A DNA stretch of 64,000 nt from Cupriavidus sp. WGlv3 (GTDB taxonomy: Bacteria; Pseudomonadota; Gammaproteobacteria; Burkholderiales; Burkholderiaceae), in contig NZ_JALHRX010000012.1 of NCBI RefSeq assembly GCF_023952475.1, positions 144,831 to 208,830 of the forward strand. The letters run 5' to 3'. Below the pieces are notes generated by a model. The model made no database searches. It had not been told where the DNA came from and was given only the letters and a program-made list of their open reading frames with translations. The position numbers and the translations under genes were made by a program. How positions within the stretch are numbered: position 1 is the first letter of the stretch; every line of letters starts with the position of its first letter. This document shows, in pieces, positions 36,903-45,849 of this stretch.

Positions 36903-36908
36903 TATAAT
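36903..36908 (+). promoter_or_regulatory. -10 element close to a start codon (leaderless candidate)
   Basis: TATAAT ends 6 bp before the ATG of the UbiH-like gene, and no Shine-Dalgarno sequence precedes that ATG. Transcription starting about 7 bp after the hexamer would begin at the start codon. No clear -35 hexamer is seen. Confidence 0.5.
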
Positions 36909-36914
36909 CCAGCC

Positions 36915-38204
36915 ATGACCCGATCCCACGCGTCCACGCGCCCCGCCGCGCGCAAATCCTCCGCTTTCCAGGTTGCCGTCGTCGGTGGCGGCATCGTCGG
37001 CAAGTCCTGCGCGCTGCTGCTGGCCCAGCAGGGCATGGACGTCGCGCTGGTCGCGCCCAAGCCGGCGCGCGCCGCGGCCGGCGCCGGGCCGGACGACTGG
37101 GACAGCCGCATCTACGCCTTCTCCGCCAGTTCGCAGGCGCTGCTCGAGCGCATGCGCGTGTGGGAGGCGCTGGACCCGGCGCGGATCCAGCCGGTGCGCG
37201 ACATGCGCGTGTTCGGCGACGTCAGCGCCGCCGAGACCTCGCCCAGCTTCGATGGCGACCTGCATTTCTCGGCGTATGCCGCGGCGGTGCCGCAGCTGGC
37301 GTGGATCATCGAGTCGCGGCTGGTCGAGCGCGCGCTCGACACCGCGCTCGGCTTCCAGCACCAGGTGACGTGGCACGACGGTACCGCCGGCGTGTGCGAG
37401 CGCGACCCCGACGGCATCACACTCACGCTGGAGAACGGCAGCAAGGTGCGCACCGCGCTGGCGATCGGCGCCGACGGAGCGCGCTCGTGGCTGCGCCAGC
37501 AATGCCATATCGGCGTCAGCACGCGCAAGTACCGCCAGCTTGGCGTGGTCGCCAACTTTGCCTGCGAGCGGCCACACCATGAGACCGCCTGGCAGTGGTT
37601 CCTGGGCGCGCCGGAAAAGCTGATGGCCGACGAGGAGCCCGCCAACGGCGAGGTGCTGGCCATGCTGCCGCTGCCGGACAACCATGTGTCGATGGTCTGG
37701 TCCGCCGACGAGGCCCACGCGCGCGAGCTGCTGGCGCTGTCGCCCGAGGCGCTCGCCGCCACCGTGATGCAGGGCGCCAGTGGCGCGGTCGGCGCGCAGT
37801 TCGGCGCGTTGCGCTGCGTGACCCCCGCGCAGGGCTTCCCGCTGGTGCTGCAGCGTGCCGACCAGTTCGTGCAGCCGCACGTGGCGCTGGTGGGCGACGC
37901 CGCCCACGTGGTGCATCCGCTGGCCGGCCAGGGCATGAACCTGGGCCTGCGCGACGTCGCGGAACTTGGCCGCGTGATGGCCGACAAAGAACCTTTCCGC
38001 AGCGAGGGCGATTTGCGCCTGCTGCGGCGCTACGAGCGCGCGCGCGCCACCGACCTGTTGTCGCTGACCGCCGCCACCGACGGGCTGCACCGGCTGTTCT
38101 CGCTGCCGGGCAGCGTAGCGCGGGTGGTGCGCAATACCGGCATGCGCGCGGTCGGCGGTCAGTCGCTGCTCAAGCGCTTGCTGATCGGGCGCGCGCTCGG
38201 CTAG
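36915..38204 (+). CDS. UbiH/UbiF-type FAD-dependent hydroxylase
   Basis: The 429-aa flavoprotein monooxygenase has FQVAVVGGGIVGKSCALLLAQQG (FAD-binding Rossmann near residue 20), ALAIGADGARSWLR, and GDAAHVVHPLAGQGMNLGLRDV near residue 330, the pyrophosphate motif of the Ubi/PHBH hydroxylases. The family hydroxylates the ring of ubiquinone precursors; which position is not settled by sequence. It lies 56 bp before dsbC, on the same strand. Confidence 0.9.
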   Translation: MTRSHASTRPAARKSSAFQVAVVGGGIVGKSCALLLAQQGMDVALVAPKPARAAAGAGPDDWDSRIYAFSASSQALLERMRVWEALDPARIQPVRDMRVFGDVSAAETSPSFDGDLHFSAYAAAVPQLAWIIESRLVERALDTALGFQHQVTWHDGTAGVCERDPDGITLTLENGSKVRTALAIGADGARSWLRQQCHIGVSTRKYRQLGVVANFACERPHHETAWQWFLGAPEKLMADEEPANGEVLAMLPLPDNHVSMVWSADEAHARELLALSPEALAATVMQGASGAVGAQFGALRCVTPAQGFPLVLQRADQFVQPHVALVGDAAHVVHPLAGQGMNLGLRDVAELGRVMADKEPFRSEGDLRLLRRYERARATDLLSLTAATDGLHRLFSLPGSVARVVRNTGMRAVGGQSLLKRLLIGRALG

Positions 38205-38260
38205 GTTCGCACGCACTGTCCGCCCCCCGTACGCCCCCTTACCGAATTCCTGGAGTCCAC

Positions 38261-39019
38261 ATGTTCCCATCCCTGCGCCGCCGTCCCGCCGTCTACGCCA
38301 CCATCACCGCCATCGCCGGCGGCCTGGCCGCGGCCGGCTTCGCGCTGCACGCCATCGCCGCGGGCGAGCCCGGCACCGACCGCATCAAGGAGTCGCTGCA
38401 GAAGATGCTGGGCGGCCGCGCCGAAGTGAAGAGCGTCGGCAAGACCCCGGTGCCGGGCCTGTTCGAAGCCAATATCGGCGGCCAGGTGGTGTACACCGAC
38501 GCCACCGGCCGCTACATCATCAACGGCGAGATGATCGATACCCGCACCGGCACCAACCTGACCGAAGAGCGGCTGGCGGAGATCAACCGCATCAAGTGGT
38601 CGGACCTGCCGCTGGCGCGCGCGATCAAGTGGACCAAGGGCGATGGCAGCCGCCAGGTCGCGGTGTTCTCCGATCCCAACTGCGGCTACTGCAAGCGCAT
38701 CGAGCAGACCTTCCAGCAGATGGACAACATCACCGTGTACACCTTCCTGTACCCGGTGCTGTCGCCGGATTCGGAGACCAAGTCAAAACAGGTCTGGTGC
38801 GCGGCCGACCGCACCAAGGCCTGGCGCGACTGGATGCTCAAGCAGGTGGCGCTGACCGGCAACGGCAGCTGCAAGACGCCGCTGGAAGAGAACCTGGCGC
38901 TCGGCCACAGCATGAACGTGACCGGCACCCCGGCGGTGTTCTTCACCGACGGCACCCGCATCCCCGGCGCGGCGGACGTCGCCACGCTGGAGCGCAAGCT
39001 CGCCAGCATCAAGAAATAA
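38261..39019 (+). CDS. dsbC: Thiol:disulfide isomerase DsbC
   Basis: The 252-aa periplasmic protein has a signal segment ending near AIAAG, an N-terminal dimerisation domain and a thioredoxin fold with CGYC (141-144) in FSDPNCGYCKRIEQ. A second Cys pair (VWCAAD and GSCKTP) matches the structural disulfide of DsbC. Cis-proline is visible in TGTPAVFF. It corrects wrong disulfides with DsbD as electron donor. The ATG at 38261 is preceded by TGGAG. Confidence 0.94.
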   Translation: MFPSLRRRPAVYATITAIAGGLAAAGFALHAIAAGEPGTDRIKESLQKMLGGRAEVKSVGKTPVPGLFEANIGGQVVYTDATGRYIINGEMIDTRTGTNLTEERLAEINRIKWSDLPLARAIKWTKGDGSRQVAVFSDPNCGYCKRIEQTFQQMDNITVYTFLYPVLSPDSETKSKQVWCAADRTKAWRDWMLKQVALTGNGSCKTPLEENLALGHSMNVTGTPAVFFTDGTRIPGAADVATLERKLASIKK

Positions 39020-39049
39020 GCGCGCGCCGGACCTGTCCCGGCTCGAGCG

Positions 39050-39071
39050 ACGGCCGGACCTGTCCGGCCGT
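39050..39071 (+). terminator. Hairpin after dsbC
   Basis: ACGGCCGGAC and GTCCGGCCGT form a 10-bp stem with two unpaired bases between. The downstream region has only scattered T residues, so termination may be partial. Confidence 0.55.
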
Positions 39072-39131
39072 TGTGCTTTCTGCCTTTCCCATCATTGCAT
39101 GCGATCGCCGCCAGGCGACCAAGGAGACACC

Positions 39132-40136
39132 ATGACTTTCCAGGCAGTGCTGCTGACCCAGGCCGACGGCGCCACCCAGGCCAACCTCGCCACTCTCGAC
39201 GAGACCCAGTTGCCGGCCGACGGCGACGTGCTGGTTGCCGTCGATTACTCCACCATCAACTTCAAGGACGGCCTGGCCATCACCGGACGCTCGCCGGTGG
39301 TGCGCAAGTGGCCGATGGTGGCGGGCATCGACGGCGCCGGCACGGTGCTGGAGTCCGCGCATCCGCGCTGGAAAGCCGGCGACAAGGTGGTGCTGAACGG
39401 CTACGGCGTGGGTGAGACCCACTGGGGCTGCCTGGCGCAGCGCGCGCGCCTGAAGGGCGACTGGCTGGTGCCGCTGCCCGCCGCCTTCACCACGCGCCAG
39501 GCCATGGCGATCGGCACCGCGGGCTATACCGCGATGCTGTCGGTGCTGGCGCTGGAGCGCGGCGGCGTCAACGGCCCGGTGCGCCCGGGCGACGGCGAGG
39601 TGCTGGTGACCGGGGCCTCGGGCGGGGTCGGTTCGGTGGCGATCGCGCTGCTGAGCAAGCTGGGCTATAAGGTGGTGGCTTCGACCGGCAAGACGCGCGA
39701 GGCGGATTTCCTCAAGGCGCTCGGCGCCGACGACGTGATCGACCGTGCCGAGCTGGGCGCGCCCGGCAAGCCGCTGCAGAAGGAACGCTGGGCCGCGGTG
39801 GTCGATTCGGTGGGCTCGCACACGCTGGTCAATGCCTGCGCGCAGGTGCGCTACGGCGGCGTGGTGACGGCGTGCGGGCTGGCGCAGGGGCTGGACTTCC
39901 CCGGCTCGGTCGCGCCCTTCATCCTGCGCGGCATCACGCTGCACGGCATCGACAGCGTGATGGCGGCGATGGCGCTGCGCGAACAGGCCTGGCAGCGCCT
40001 GGCCAGCGACCTGGAGCCGGACCGGCTCAATGCGCTGACGCGCGAGATCGGCCTGGGCGATGCCATCGAGGCCGGGCGCAAGATCATGGAAGGCGCCATG
40101 CGCGGGCGCGTGGTGGTGGATGTGAATCGCGGCTGA
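39132..40136 (+). CDS. acuI: Acrylyl-CoA reductase / YhdH-type quinone oxidoreductase
   Basis: The 334-aa medium-chain reductase has the YhdH/AcuI profile: VDYSTINFKDGLAITG, then VTGASGGVGSVAIALLSKLGYKVVASTGK (NADPH-binding), ADDVIDRAEL and GITLHGIDSVM. Members reduce acryloyl-CoA to propanoyl-CoA with NADPH, which protects cells from acrylate. There is no zinc motif. Start follows AAGGAGAC. Confidence 0.88.
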   Translation: MTFQAVLLTQADGATQANLATLDETQLPADGDVLVAVDYSTINFKDGLAITGRSPVVRKWPMVAGIDGAGTVLESAHPRWKAGDKVVLNGYGVGETHWGCLAQRARLKGDWLVPLPAAFTTRQAMAIGTAGYTAMLSVLALERGGVNGPVRPGDGEVLVTGASGGVGSVAIALLSKLGYKVVASTGKTREADFLKALGADDVIDRAELGAPGKPLQKERWAAVVDSVGSHTLVNACAQVRYGGVVTACGLAQGLDFPGSVAPFILRGITLHGIDSVMAAMALREQAWQRLASDLEPDRLNALTREIGLGDAIEAGRKIMEGAMRGRVVVDVNRG

Positions 40137-40197
40137 GCAGCACCAGGCGGTCTCACCGCGCCTCATCCGCGCCGGCGCTGCATGCAGGCGCCGACGT

Positions 40198-40203
40198 TAC
40201 AAT
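40198..40203 (+). promoter_or_regulatory. -10 element close to a start codon (leaderless candidate)
   Basis: TACAAT ends 7 bp before the ATG of the M61 peptidase gene. No Shine-Dalgarno sequence lies in the CCTGCCC between them. Confidence 0.4.
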
Positions 40204-40210
40204 CCTGCCC

Positions 40211-42025
40211 ATGACGCCGATCCGCTACGCCATCGCCCCGCTTCAGCCTGAAGCGCACCTGTTTGCCGTTACCGTCACCGTCAGCGAGCCCGATCCGGCC
40301 GGGCAGTGCTTCTCGCTGCCGGCGTGGATTCCCGGCAGCTACATGATCCGGGACTTCGCGCGCAATATCGTGCGTATCCGCGCCGACGCGGGCGGGCGCG
40401 AGATCGCGCTGAGCAAGCTCGACAAGCAGCGCTGGCAGGCCGCGCCGGTCACCCTGGCCGACGGCCCGCTGACGCTCAGCTACGAGGTCTACGCCTGGGA
40501 CCTGTCGGTGCGCGCCGCGCACCTTGACACCACCCATGGATTCTTCAACGGCAGCTCGGTGTTCCTGTGCGTGGAAGGGCAGGCCGAGCGCCCATGCACG
40601 GTCGACATCCATGCCCCCGCGGGCGAGGCCTACCGCGACTGGCGCGTGGCCACCGCCATGCGCGAGGCGCCCGGCCGCGACGGAGCGAAGCGCTACGGCT
40701 TTGGCCGCTACCAGGTGGCCGATTACGACGAGCTGGTCGACCACCCGGTCGAGATGGGCACCTTCCAGCTGGCCAGCTTCCGCGCCTGCGGCGCGCAGCA
40801 CGACGTGGTCTTCACCGGGCGCGTGCCGCAGCTGGACCTGGAGCGCGTGTGCCGCGACCTGAAGCGCATCTGCGAGACCCAGATCCGGCTGTTCGAGCCG
40901 CGCACGGCGCAGGCGCCGTTCCTGGACAGCAACCGGCGCTATGTGTTCATGACCATGGTCACCAGCGACGGCTACGGCGGCCTGGAGCATCGCGCCAGCA
41001 CCGCGCTGATCTGCTCGCGCAACGACCTGCCGGTGCGCGGCAACAGCGAAACCAGCGAGGGCTACCGTACCTTCCTCGGGCTGTGCAGCCACGAGTATTT
41101 CCACACCTGGCACGTCAAGCGCATCAAGCCGGCCGCGTTCGTGCCGTACCGGCTGGCGCAGGAAACCTACACCCCGCTGCTGTGGCTGTTCGAGGGCTTT
41201 ACCAGCTACTACGACGACCTGGTGCTGGTGCGCTCGGGCTGCGTCACCGAGGCGCAGTATGTCGAGATGCTGGCCAAGACCTGGAACGGCGTGCTGCGGG
41301 GCAACGGCCGCACCAAGCAGAGCGTGGCCGAAAGCTCGTTCGACGCCTGGACCAAGTACTACCGCCAGGACGAGAACGCGCCCAACGCCATCGTCAGCTA
41401 TTACACCAAGGGCGCGCTGGTGGCGCTGGCGCTGGACCTGACCATCCGCGACAGGACCCGCGGGCGGCGCTCGCTCGACGATGTCATGCGCGCGCTGTGG
41501 CGCGGCTACGGCCGGGGCTTCTACGCCGCGGACGCGGTGCAGCGCGGCGTCACCGAGGCCGAGGTCCATGCGCTGTTCGATGAAGTCACGGGCCTGCGCC
41601 TGGGGCCGCTGCTGCGCGCGCTGACCGAAGGCACCGGCGAGTTGCCGCTGCCGCCGCTGTTCAAGGCGTTCGGAATCAAGGCCGAGGCGCAGAAGCCGGC
41701 GCGCACCGCGGCGCTGGGGATCAAGGTCAAGACCGAGGACGGCTGGGTGCGCGTGACCCAGGTGCTCGACGGCGGCGCCGCGCAGGCCGCGGGCCTGTCC
41801 GCCGGCGACCTGCTGGTCGCCATCGACGGCGTGCGCATGGCGCCGGGCCAGCTCGACAAGCTGCTGGCGCGCTACCGCCCCGGCGACCGCATCGAGTTGC
41901 ACGCGTTCCGCCGCGACGAGCTGCAGGCGCTGCCGGTGACGCTGGCGCGCGAGCCGGCGGCGCAGTTCAAGCTCAAGGCGGAGGGCGGGCGGCATGCGGC
42001 GCGCTCGCGCTGGCTGGGCCAGTGA
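40211..42025 (+). CDS. M61-family metallopeptidase with a PDZ domain
   Basis: The 604-aa protein resembles glycyl aminopeptidases of family M61: an N-terminal beta domain, the zinc motif HEYFHTWHVKRIKP (HExxH at 294-298) with a downstream Glu in LLWLFEGFTSYYDDLV, and a C-terminal PDZ domain near residue 515. The helix after the Glu is typical. No signal peptide is seen, so it is probably cytoplasmic. Its start may be leaderless. Confidence 0.9.
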   Translation: MTPIRYAIAPLQPEAHLFAVTVTVSEPDPAGQCFSLPAWIPGSYMIRDFARNIVRIRADAGGREIALSKLDKQRWQAAPVTLADGPLTLSYEVYAWDLSVRAAHLDTTHGFFNGSSVFLCVEGQAERPCTVDIHAPAGEAYRDWRVATAMREAPGRDGAKRYGFGRYQVADYDELVDHPVEMGTFQLASFRACGAQHDVVFTGRVPQLDLERVCRDLKRICETQIRLFEPRTAQAPFLDSNRRYVFMTMVTSDGYGGLEHRASTALICSRNDLPVRGNSETSEGYRTFLGLCSHEYFHTWHVKRIKPAAFVPYRLAQETYTPLLWLFEGFTSYYDDLVLVRSGCVTEAQYVEMLAKTWNGVLRGNGRTKQSVAESSFDAWTKYYRQDENAPNAIVSYYTKGALVALALDLTIRDRTRGRRSLDDVMRALWRGYGRGFYAADAVQRGVTEAEVHALFDEVTGLRLGPLLRALTEGTGELPLPPLFKAFGIKAEAQKPARTAALGIKVKTEDGWVRVTQVLDGGAAQAAGLSAGDLLVAIDGVRMAPGQLDKLLARYRPGDRIELHAFRRDELQALPVTLAREPAAQFKLKAEGGRHAARSRWLGQ

Positions 42026-42084
42026 GCTAGCCTGCTTTCGCCGCGACACCAGACCCCGCCACCGCAGTCCACCGCCCCCGCTGC

Positions 42085-44499
42085 ATGCAATACGCGCACG
42101 ATCCCCGCACCTTCCTGTATTCGCACTATGTGTACCGGGGGCTGCGCTCGGCCACGGGCGTGATCGGCGCGACGCTGATCGCGCTGCACTTCAGCGACCT
42201 GCCCACCGCGATGGTGGTGTCGATGGGCGCGCTGTGCACCAGCCTGATGGACCTGCCCAGCCCGCTGAGCCACAAGTTCAACGAGATGCTGGCCAGCGTG
42301 CTGCTGTGCAGCGTGGTCACGCTGGTGGTGGCGCTGGCCACGCCGTTCCCGCGCGTGATGCCGTTTCTGCTGGTGCTGGTAACGTTCATGGCCGGCATGA
42401 TGACGGTGTACGGCAACAAGACGCTGCCGCTGCAGTTCGCCGCGTTGTTCGTGATGACGCTCACCATCAACGAAGACTTCCTGGTGCGGCGCGCGCTGGA
42501 GCATGCGGCGCTGTTCAGCATCGGCGCGGTCGCTTATCTCGGCTATGCGATGCTGGTGAGCTGGATCACCGAGCGCCGCACCCGGCAGCAGGTGCTGGCC
42601 GAATCGCTGTACGAGCTGGCGGGCTATCTCGAGATCAAGGCCGGCTTCTACGACGCCGGCAACGACTTCGAGGCCCAGTTCAACCAGCTGGTGCGCCAGC
42701 AGATCGTGGTGGCCGAGCGCCAGCAGGCCGCGCGCGACCTGGTGCTGCGCGGCAACCGCACCCCGCACGACGGGCTGCTGGTGCAGGTGCACCTGCGCAT
42801 GCTCGACCTGTACGAGTACATCCTGTCGACCAACACCGACTATCCGATGCTGCGCCAGACCTTCGCCGGTACGCCGGTGCTGGACCACCTGCGCGGGCTG
42901 GTGATGCAGATGTGCAAGGACGTCGAAGAGATCGCCTACGAGGTCACGCGCGGGCGCGGCTCGTACGCCACGGTGGATTACCGCCAGGGCCTGCGCGCGG
43001 TGGAGGCGGAGATCGCGCAGCTGCGCCACCACCATATCAGCCCGGCGGCGATGACGGCGCTGGTCGAGACGCTCGACATGATGCGCGGCGCGATCACGCT
43101 GATCGGCCAGCTGCACGAGGCCTCGCGCACTCCGGTGGAGCCGGCCAAGGTGCTGCCCGGCTCCGACATGACGCCGTTCCTGACGCGCCAGAAGTACGAG
43201 CTGAGCGTGCTGCGCGACAACCTGAAGTGGACCTCGCCGGCGTTCCGCTTTGCGCTGCGGGTGTCGATGGCGGTGGCGCTGGGCCTGTGGATCGCCGAGC
43301 GCCTGCCTTATGTGTCGCACAGCTACTGGATCCTGCTGACTATCATCGTGATCCTGAAGCCCAACTTCAGCATGACCAAGCAGCGCTACAACGACCGCGT
43401 GATCGGCACGCTGATCGGCTGCGTGGTCTCGGTCGCGATCCTGAAGGTGGTGCACCAGCCGCTGATCCTGCTGGGCGTGCTGTTCCTGTCGCTGGTCGCC
43501 AGCGCCGCCTTCGTCACCATCAAGTACCGCTACACCGCGATCGCCGCCTGCATCCAGGTGCTGATCCAGATCCACCTGCTGATGCCGAACAGTCCCACCG
43601 TGGCGGGAGAGCGGCTGGTGGATACGGTCATCGGCGGCATCATCGCGTCGCTGTTCAGCTTCGTGCTGCCGAGCTGGGAGTACCGTGCCATCCCCAAGCT
43701 GGTCGAGGCCGTGCTGCAGGCCAACCGCCGCTATATCGCCGCCACGCGCGACCTGCTGCTGCGCCGGGCCAAGGATGACTTTGCCTACCGCGTGCAGCGC
43801 AAGCAGTTCATGGACAATCTGTCGGCGCTGATCTCGTCGTTCCAGCGCATGCTGGACGAGCCCAGGAGCCGGCACCGCGCCGTGGATAACCTGAACCGCT
43901 TCATCGTGCAGAACTACCTGGTCGCCGCGCACGTGGCGGCGGCGCGCATCCAGGTGCGCCAGCACTATGAGGAACTCGATATCCCGGCCGCCGAGGCCGC
44001 GATCGAACAGGCCACCGAGGCCGCCAGCCACAGCCTGCAGGTGGCCAGCGAACGGCTGCACGCCGACGAGCGCGGCGGCGGCCGCGGCGCAGGCTTCATC
44101 CGCAGCGCCAAAGCGCCGGTGGAGCGCAAGGAGGCCGTGCCCGCGGACGCGGGCCAGCCGGTGGCGGTTGCAGTCGAGGCGGCGCCCGAACCGGTGGCCG
44201 AAGCGGCCCCCGAACCGGTCGTGGAAACCGTCACGCCCGACGCGACCGAAGCCGCGGAAGACGCCGCCGCGGAACGCCGCGCCCGCCTGGCCGATTCCGC
44301 CGACAAGCGCCGCACCGACACGCTGGTGCAGGCCGCCGCGGCGGGCGAGTCGAGCGAACAGGCAGGGGCGACCTCAAGCTCCACCGGCCGCACTGCCAAC
44401 GCGGTGCTGGAACGTCGGCTGCGTGCGCTGCGCGAGGATGCGGCCAAGATCGCGCTGCGAACCGGAGCGATTGGACGGGCGATGCGGGCGCGGTCGTAA
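42085..44499 (+). CDS. FUSC-family inner-membrane protein
   Basis: The 804-aa protein has two hydrophobic blocks (about 25-170 and 405-540) of several helices each, with a soluble region between them: the YccS/FUSC layout of putative aromatic-acid or fusaric-acid efflux proteins. SHSYWILLTIIVILKPNFSMTKQRYNDRVIGTLIG is the family's second-block start. The C-terminal part from about 650 is Ala/Glu/Pro-rich and disordered. It is convergent with the ABC transporter. Confidence 0.88.
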   Translation: MQYAHDPRTFLYSHYVYRGLRSATGVIGATLIALHFSDLPTAMVVSMGALCTSLMDLPSPLSHKFNEMLASVLLCSVVTLVVALATPFPRVMPFLLVLVTFMAGMMTVYGNKTLPLQFAALFVMTLTINEDFLVRRALEHAALFSIGAVAYLGYAMLVSWITERRTRQQVLAESLYELAGYLEIKAGFYDAGNDFEAQFNQLVRQQIVVAERQQAARDLVLRGNRTPHDGLLVQVHLRMLDLYEYILSTNTDYPMLRQTFAGTPVLDHLRGLVMQMCKDVEEIAYEVTRGRGSYATVDYRQGLRAVEAEIAQLRHHHISPAAMTALVETLDMMRGAITLIGQLHEASRTPVEPAKVLPGSDMTPFLTRQKYELSVLRDNLKWTSPAFRFALRVSMAVALGLWIAERLPYVSHSYWILLTIIVILKPNFSMTKQRYNDRVIGTLIGCVVSVAILKVVHQPLILLGVLFLSLVASAAFVTIKYRYTAIAACIQVLIQIHLLMPNSPTVAGERLVDTVIGGIIASLFSFVLPSWEYRAIPKLVEAVLQANRRYIAATRDLLLRRAKDDFAYRVQRKQFMDNLSALISSFQRMLDEPRSRHRAVDNLNRFIVQNYLVAAHVAAARIQVRQHYEELDIPAAEAAIEQATEAASHSLQVASERLHADERGGGRGAGFIRSAKAPVERKEAVPADAGQPVAVAVEAAPEPVAEAAPEPVVETVTPDATEAAEDAAAERRARLADSADKRRTDTLVQAAAAGESSEQAGATSSSTGRTANAVLERRLRALREDAAKIALRTGAIGRAMRARS

Positions 44500-44513
44500 G
44501 AGCGCTGGTTTGG

Positions 44514-45842
44514 TCAAGCGCCGTGCCCGGCTCCCTCATCCTCGGGCAACGTCAGCATCCCGCTGTGATAGCTGTACTCGAAGATCTCCCCATACCGCCC
44601 CCATCCGATCGCCACGCTCAGCACGCGTTCGGCCTCCTGCGGCTTGAGGAACTGCTCCAGTTCCCCGAGCACCTGTTCCTCGCCGATCTCGCCGGCTTCG
44701 CTTGCCACCAGCTCGCGCCGCACATGCGCGGCCAGAGCGACGTTGGCGAGCAGTTGCCGGCCGAAGATCGCCTTGCGCTGCTGCGGCCCGGCGGCGTAGT
44801 AGGCGCGGCCGGCGTCGGTGGCGGTGATGTCGCCGGCTTCGATCGACACCAGCTGCACCAGTTGCAGCGCTTCGCAGGCCGGCAGCAGTTCGTCGTCGGT
44901 CAGGCCGGCCTCGTCGGCCAGGTGCGGCAGGTCGGCGCGGCAGTGGAAGGGCGCCTCGCACAGCAGGTCGAGGATGGCTTCCATCTGGCTGATGTCGGCG
45001 TGCGGCAGCCGGTAGCCGATCTCGCGCGCGGGCGCGGGCAGGCGCGCTTCGGCCGCCGGGGCCGTCATCAGCGCGTAGATCTGGTCGACCAGCGCGCGCA
45101 CCTGGGCACTGTCGCGGTTGCGCGGGCGCGGCAGCGCCACCGGCACTTCGGCGCGAATGCGGCCGGGATCGCTCGACAGGATCACGATGCGGTCGGCCAT
45201 CATCACCGCTTCCTCGATATTGTGCGAAACGATCAGGATGCTCCTGATATTGGCGCGCCCGCCTTGCCACAGCGCCAGCATCTCGTCGCGCAGGGTCTCG
45301 CCGGTGAGCACGTCCAGCGCCGAGAAGGCTTCGTCCATCAGCAGCAGGTCGGGCTCGGTCACCAGCGCGCGCGCGATGCCCACGCGCTGGCGCATGCCGC
45401 CCGACAGCTCGCGCGGCAGCGCGCTGTTGAAGCCGGCCAGGCCGATCATGTCGATCGCGGCCTCGGCGCGGCGCTCGCGCTCGGCCCGGGGCACGCCCTG
45501 CGCCTCCAGCCCCAGCTCCACGTTCTGCTGCACCGTCAGCCACGGGAACAGCGCGAACGACTGGAACACCATGGCGATGCCTTCGGCGGTGCCGGCCAGG
45601 CGCTGGCCGCGAAAGCGCACCTCGCCGCGGTCGGCGCCGACCAGCCCCGCCATGATGCGCAGCAGCGTGGACTTGCCCGAGCCGGACTTGCCCAGCATGG
45701 CGACGATCTCGCCCTCGCGCAGGGTCAGGTCCACGCCTTCGAGCACGGCGCGATCGCTCTGGCTGGCGGTGCGGAAGATCTTGCCGACGCCGCGCAGTTC
45801 GATCACCGCCGCGGCGGTGGGGGTTGCAATGTTCTCTGCCAT
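44514..45842 (-). CDS. ABC transporter ATPase with AAA-associated C-terminal domain
   Basis: The 442-aa protein has a nitrate/sulfonate-type ATPase: [13 protein letters not shown] (Walker A), LSGGMRQRVGIARAL (signature), LLLMDEAFSALD (Walker B) and ILIVSHNIEEAVMMADRI. After residue 270 comes an AAA-associated C-terminal domain of about 150 aa, common in this subclass and perhaps regulatory. The fused permease gene starts 7 bp upstream. No periplasmic binding protein lies in the locus. Confidence 0.92.
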   Translation of the reverse strand: MAENIATPTAAAVIELRGVGKIFRTASQSDRAVLEGVDLTLREGEIVAMLGKSGSGKSTLLRIMAGLVGADRGEVRFRGQRLAGTAEGIAMVFQSFALFPWLTVQQNVELGLEAQGVPRAERERRAEAAIDMIGLAGFNSALPRELSGGMRQRVGIARALVTEPDLLLMDEAFSALDVLTGETLRDEMLALWQGGRANIRSILIVSHNIEEAVMMADRIVILSSDPGRIRAEVPVALPRPRNRDSAQVRALVDQIYALMTAPAAEARLPAPAREIGYRLPHADISQMEAILDLLCEAPFHCRADLPHLADEAGLTDDELLPACEALQLVQLVSIEAGDITATDAGRAYYAAGPQQRKAIFGRQLLANVALAAHVRRELVASEAGEIGEEQVLGELEQFLKPQEAERVLSVAIGWGRYGEIFEYSYHSGMLTLPEDEGAGHGA

Positions 45843-45849
45843 CGTTGCC

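Noticed and set aside
41872..44061. Minus-strand open frame of over 700 codons opposite the FUSC gene
   Set aside because: Composition is that of a shadow (His/Gln/Arg-rich), and the plus strand has a clear FUSC protein.
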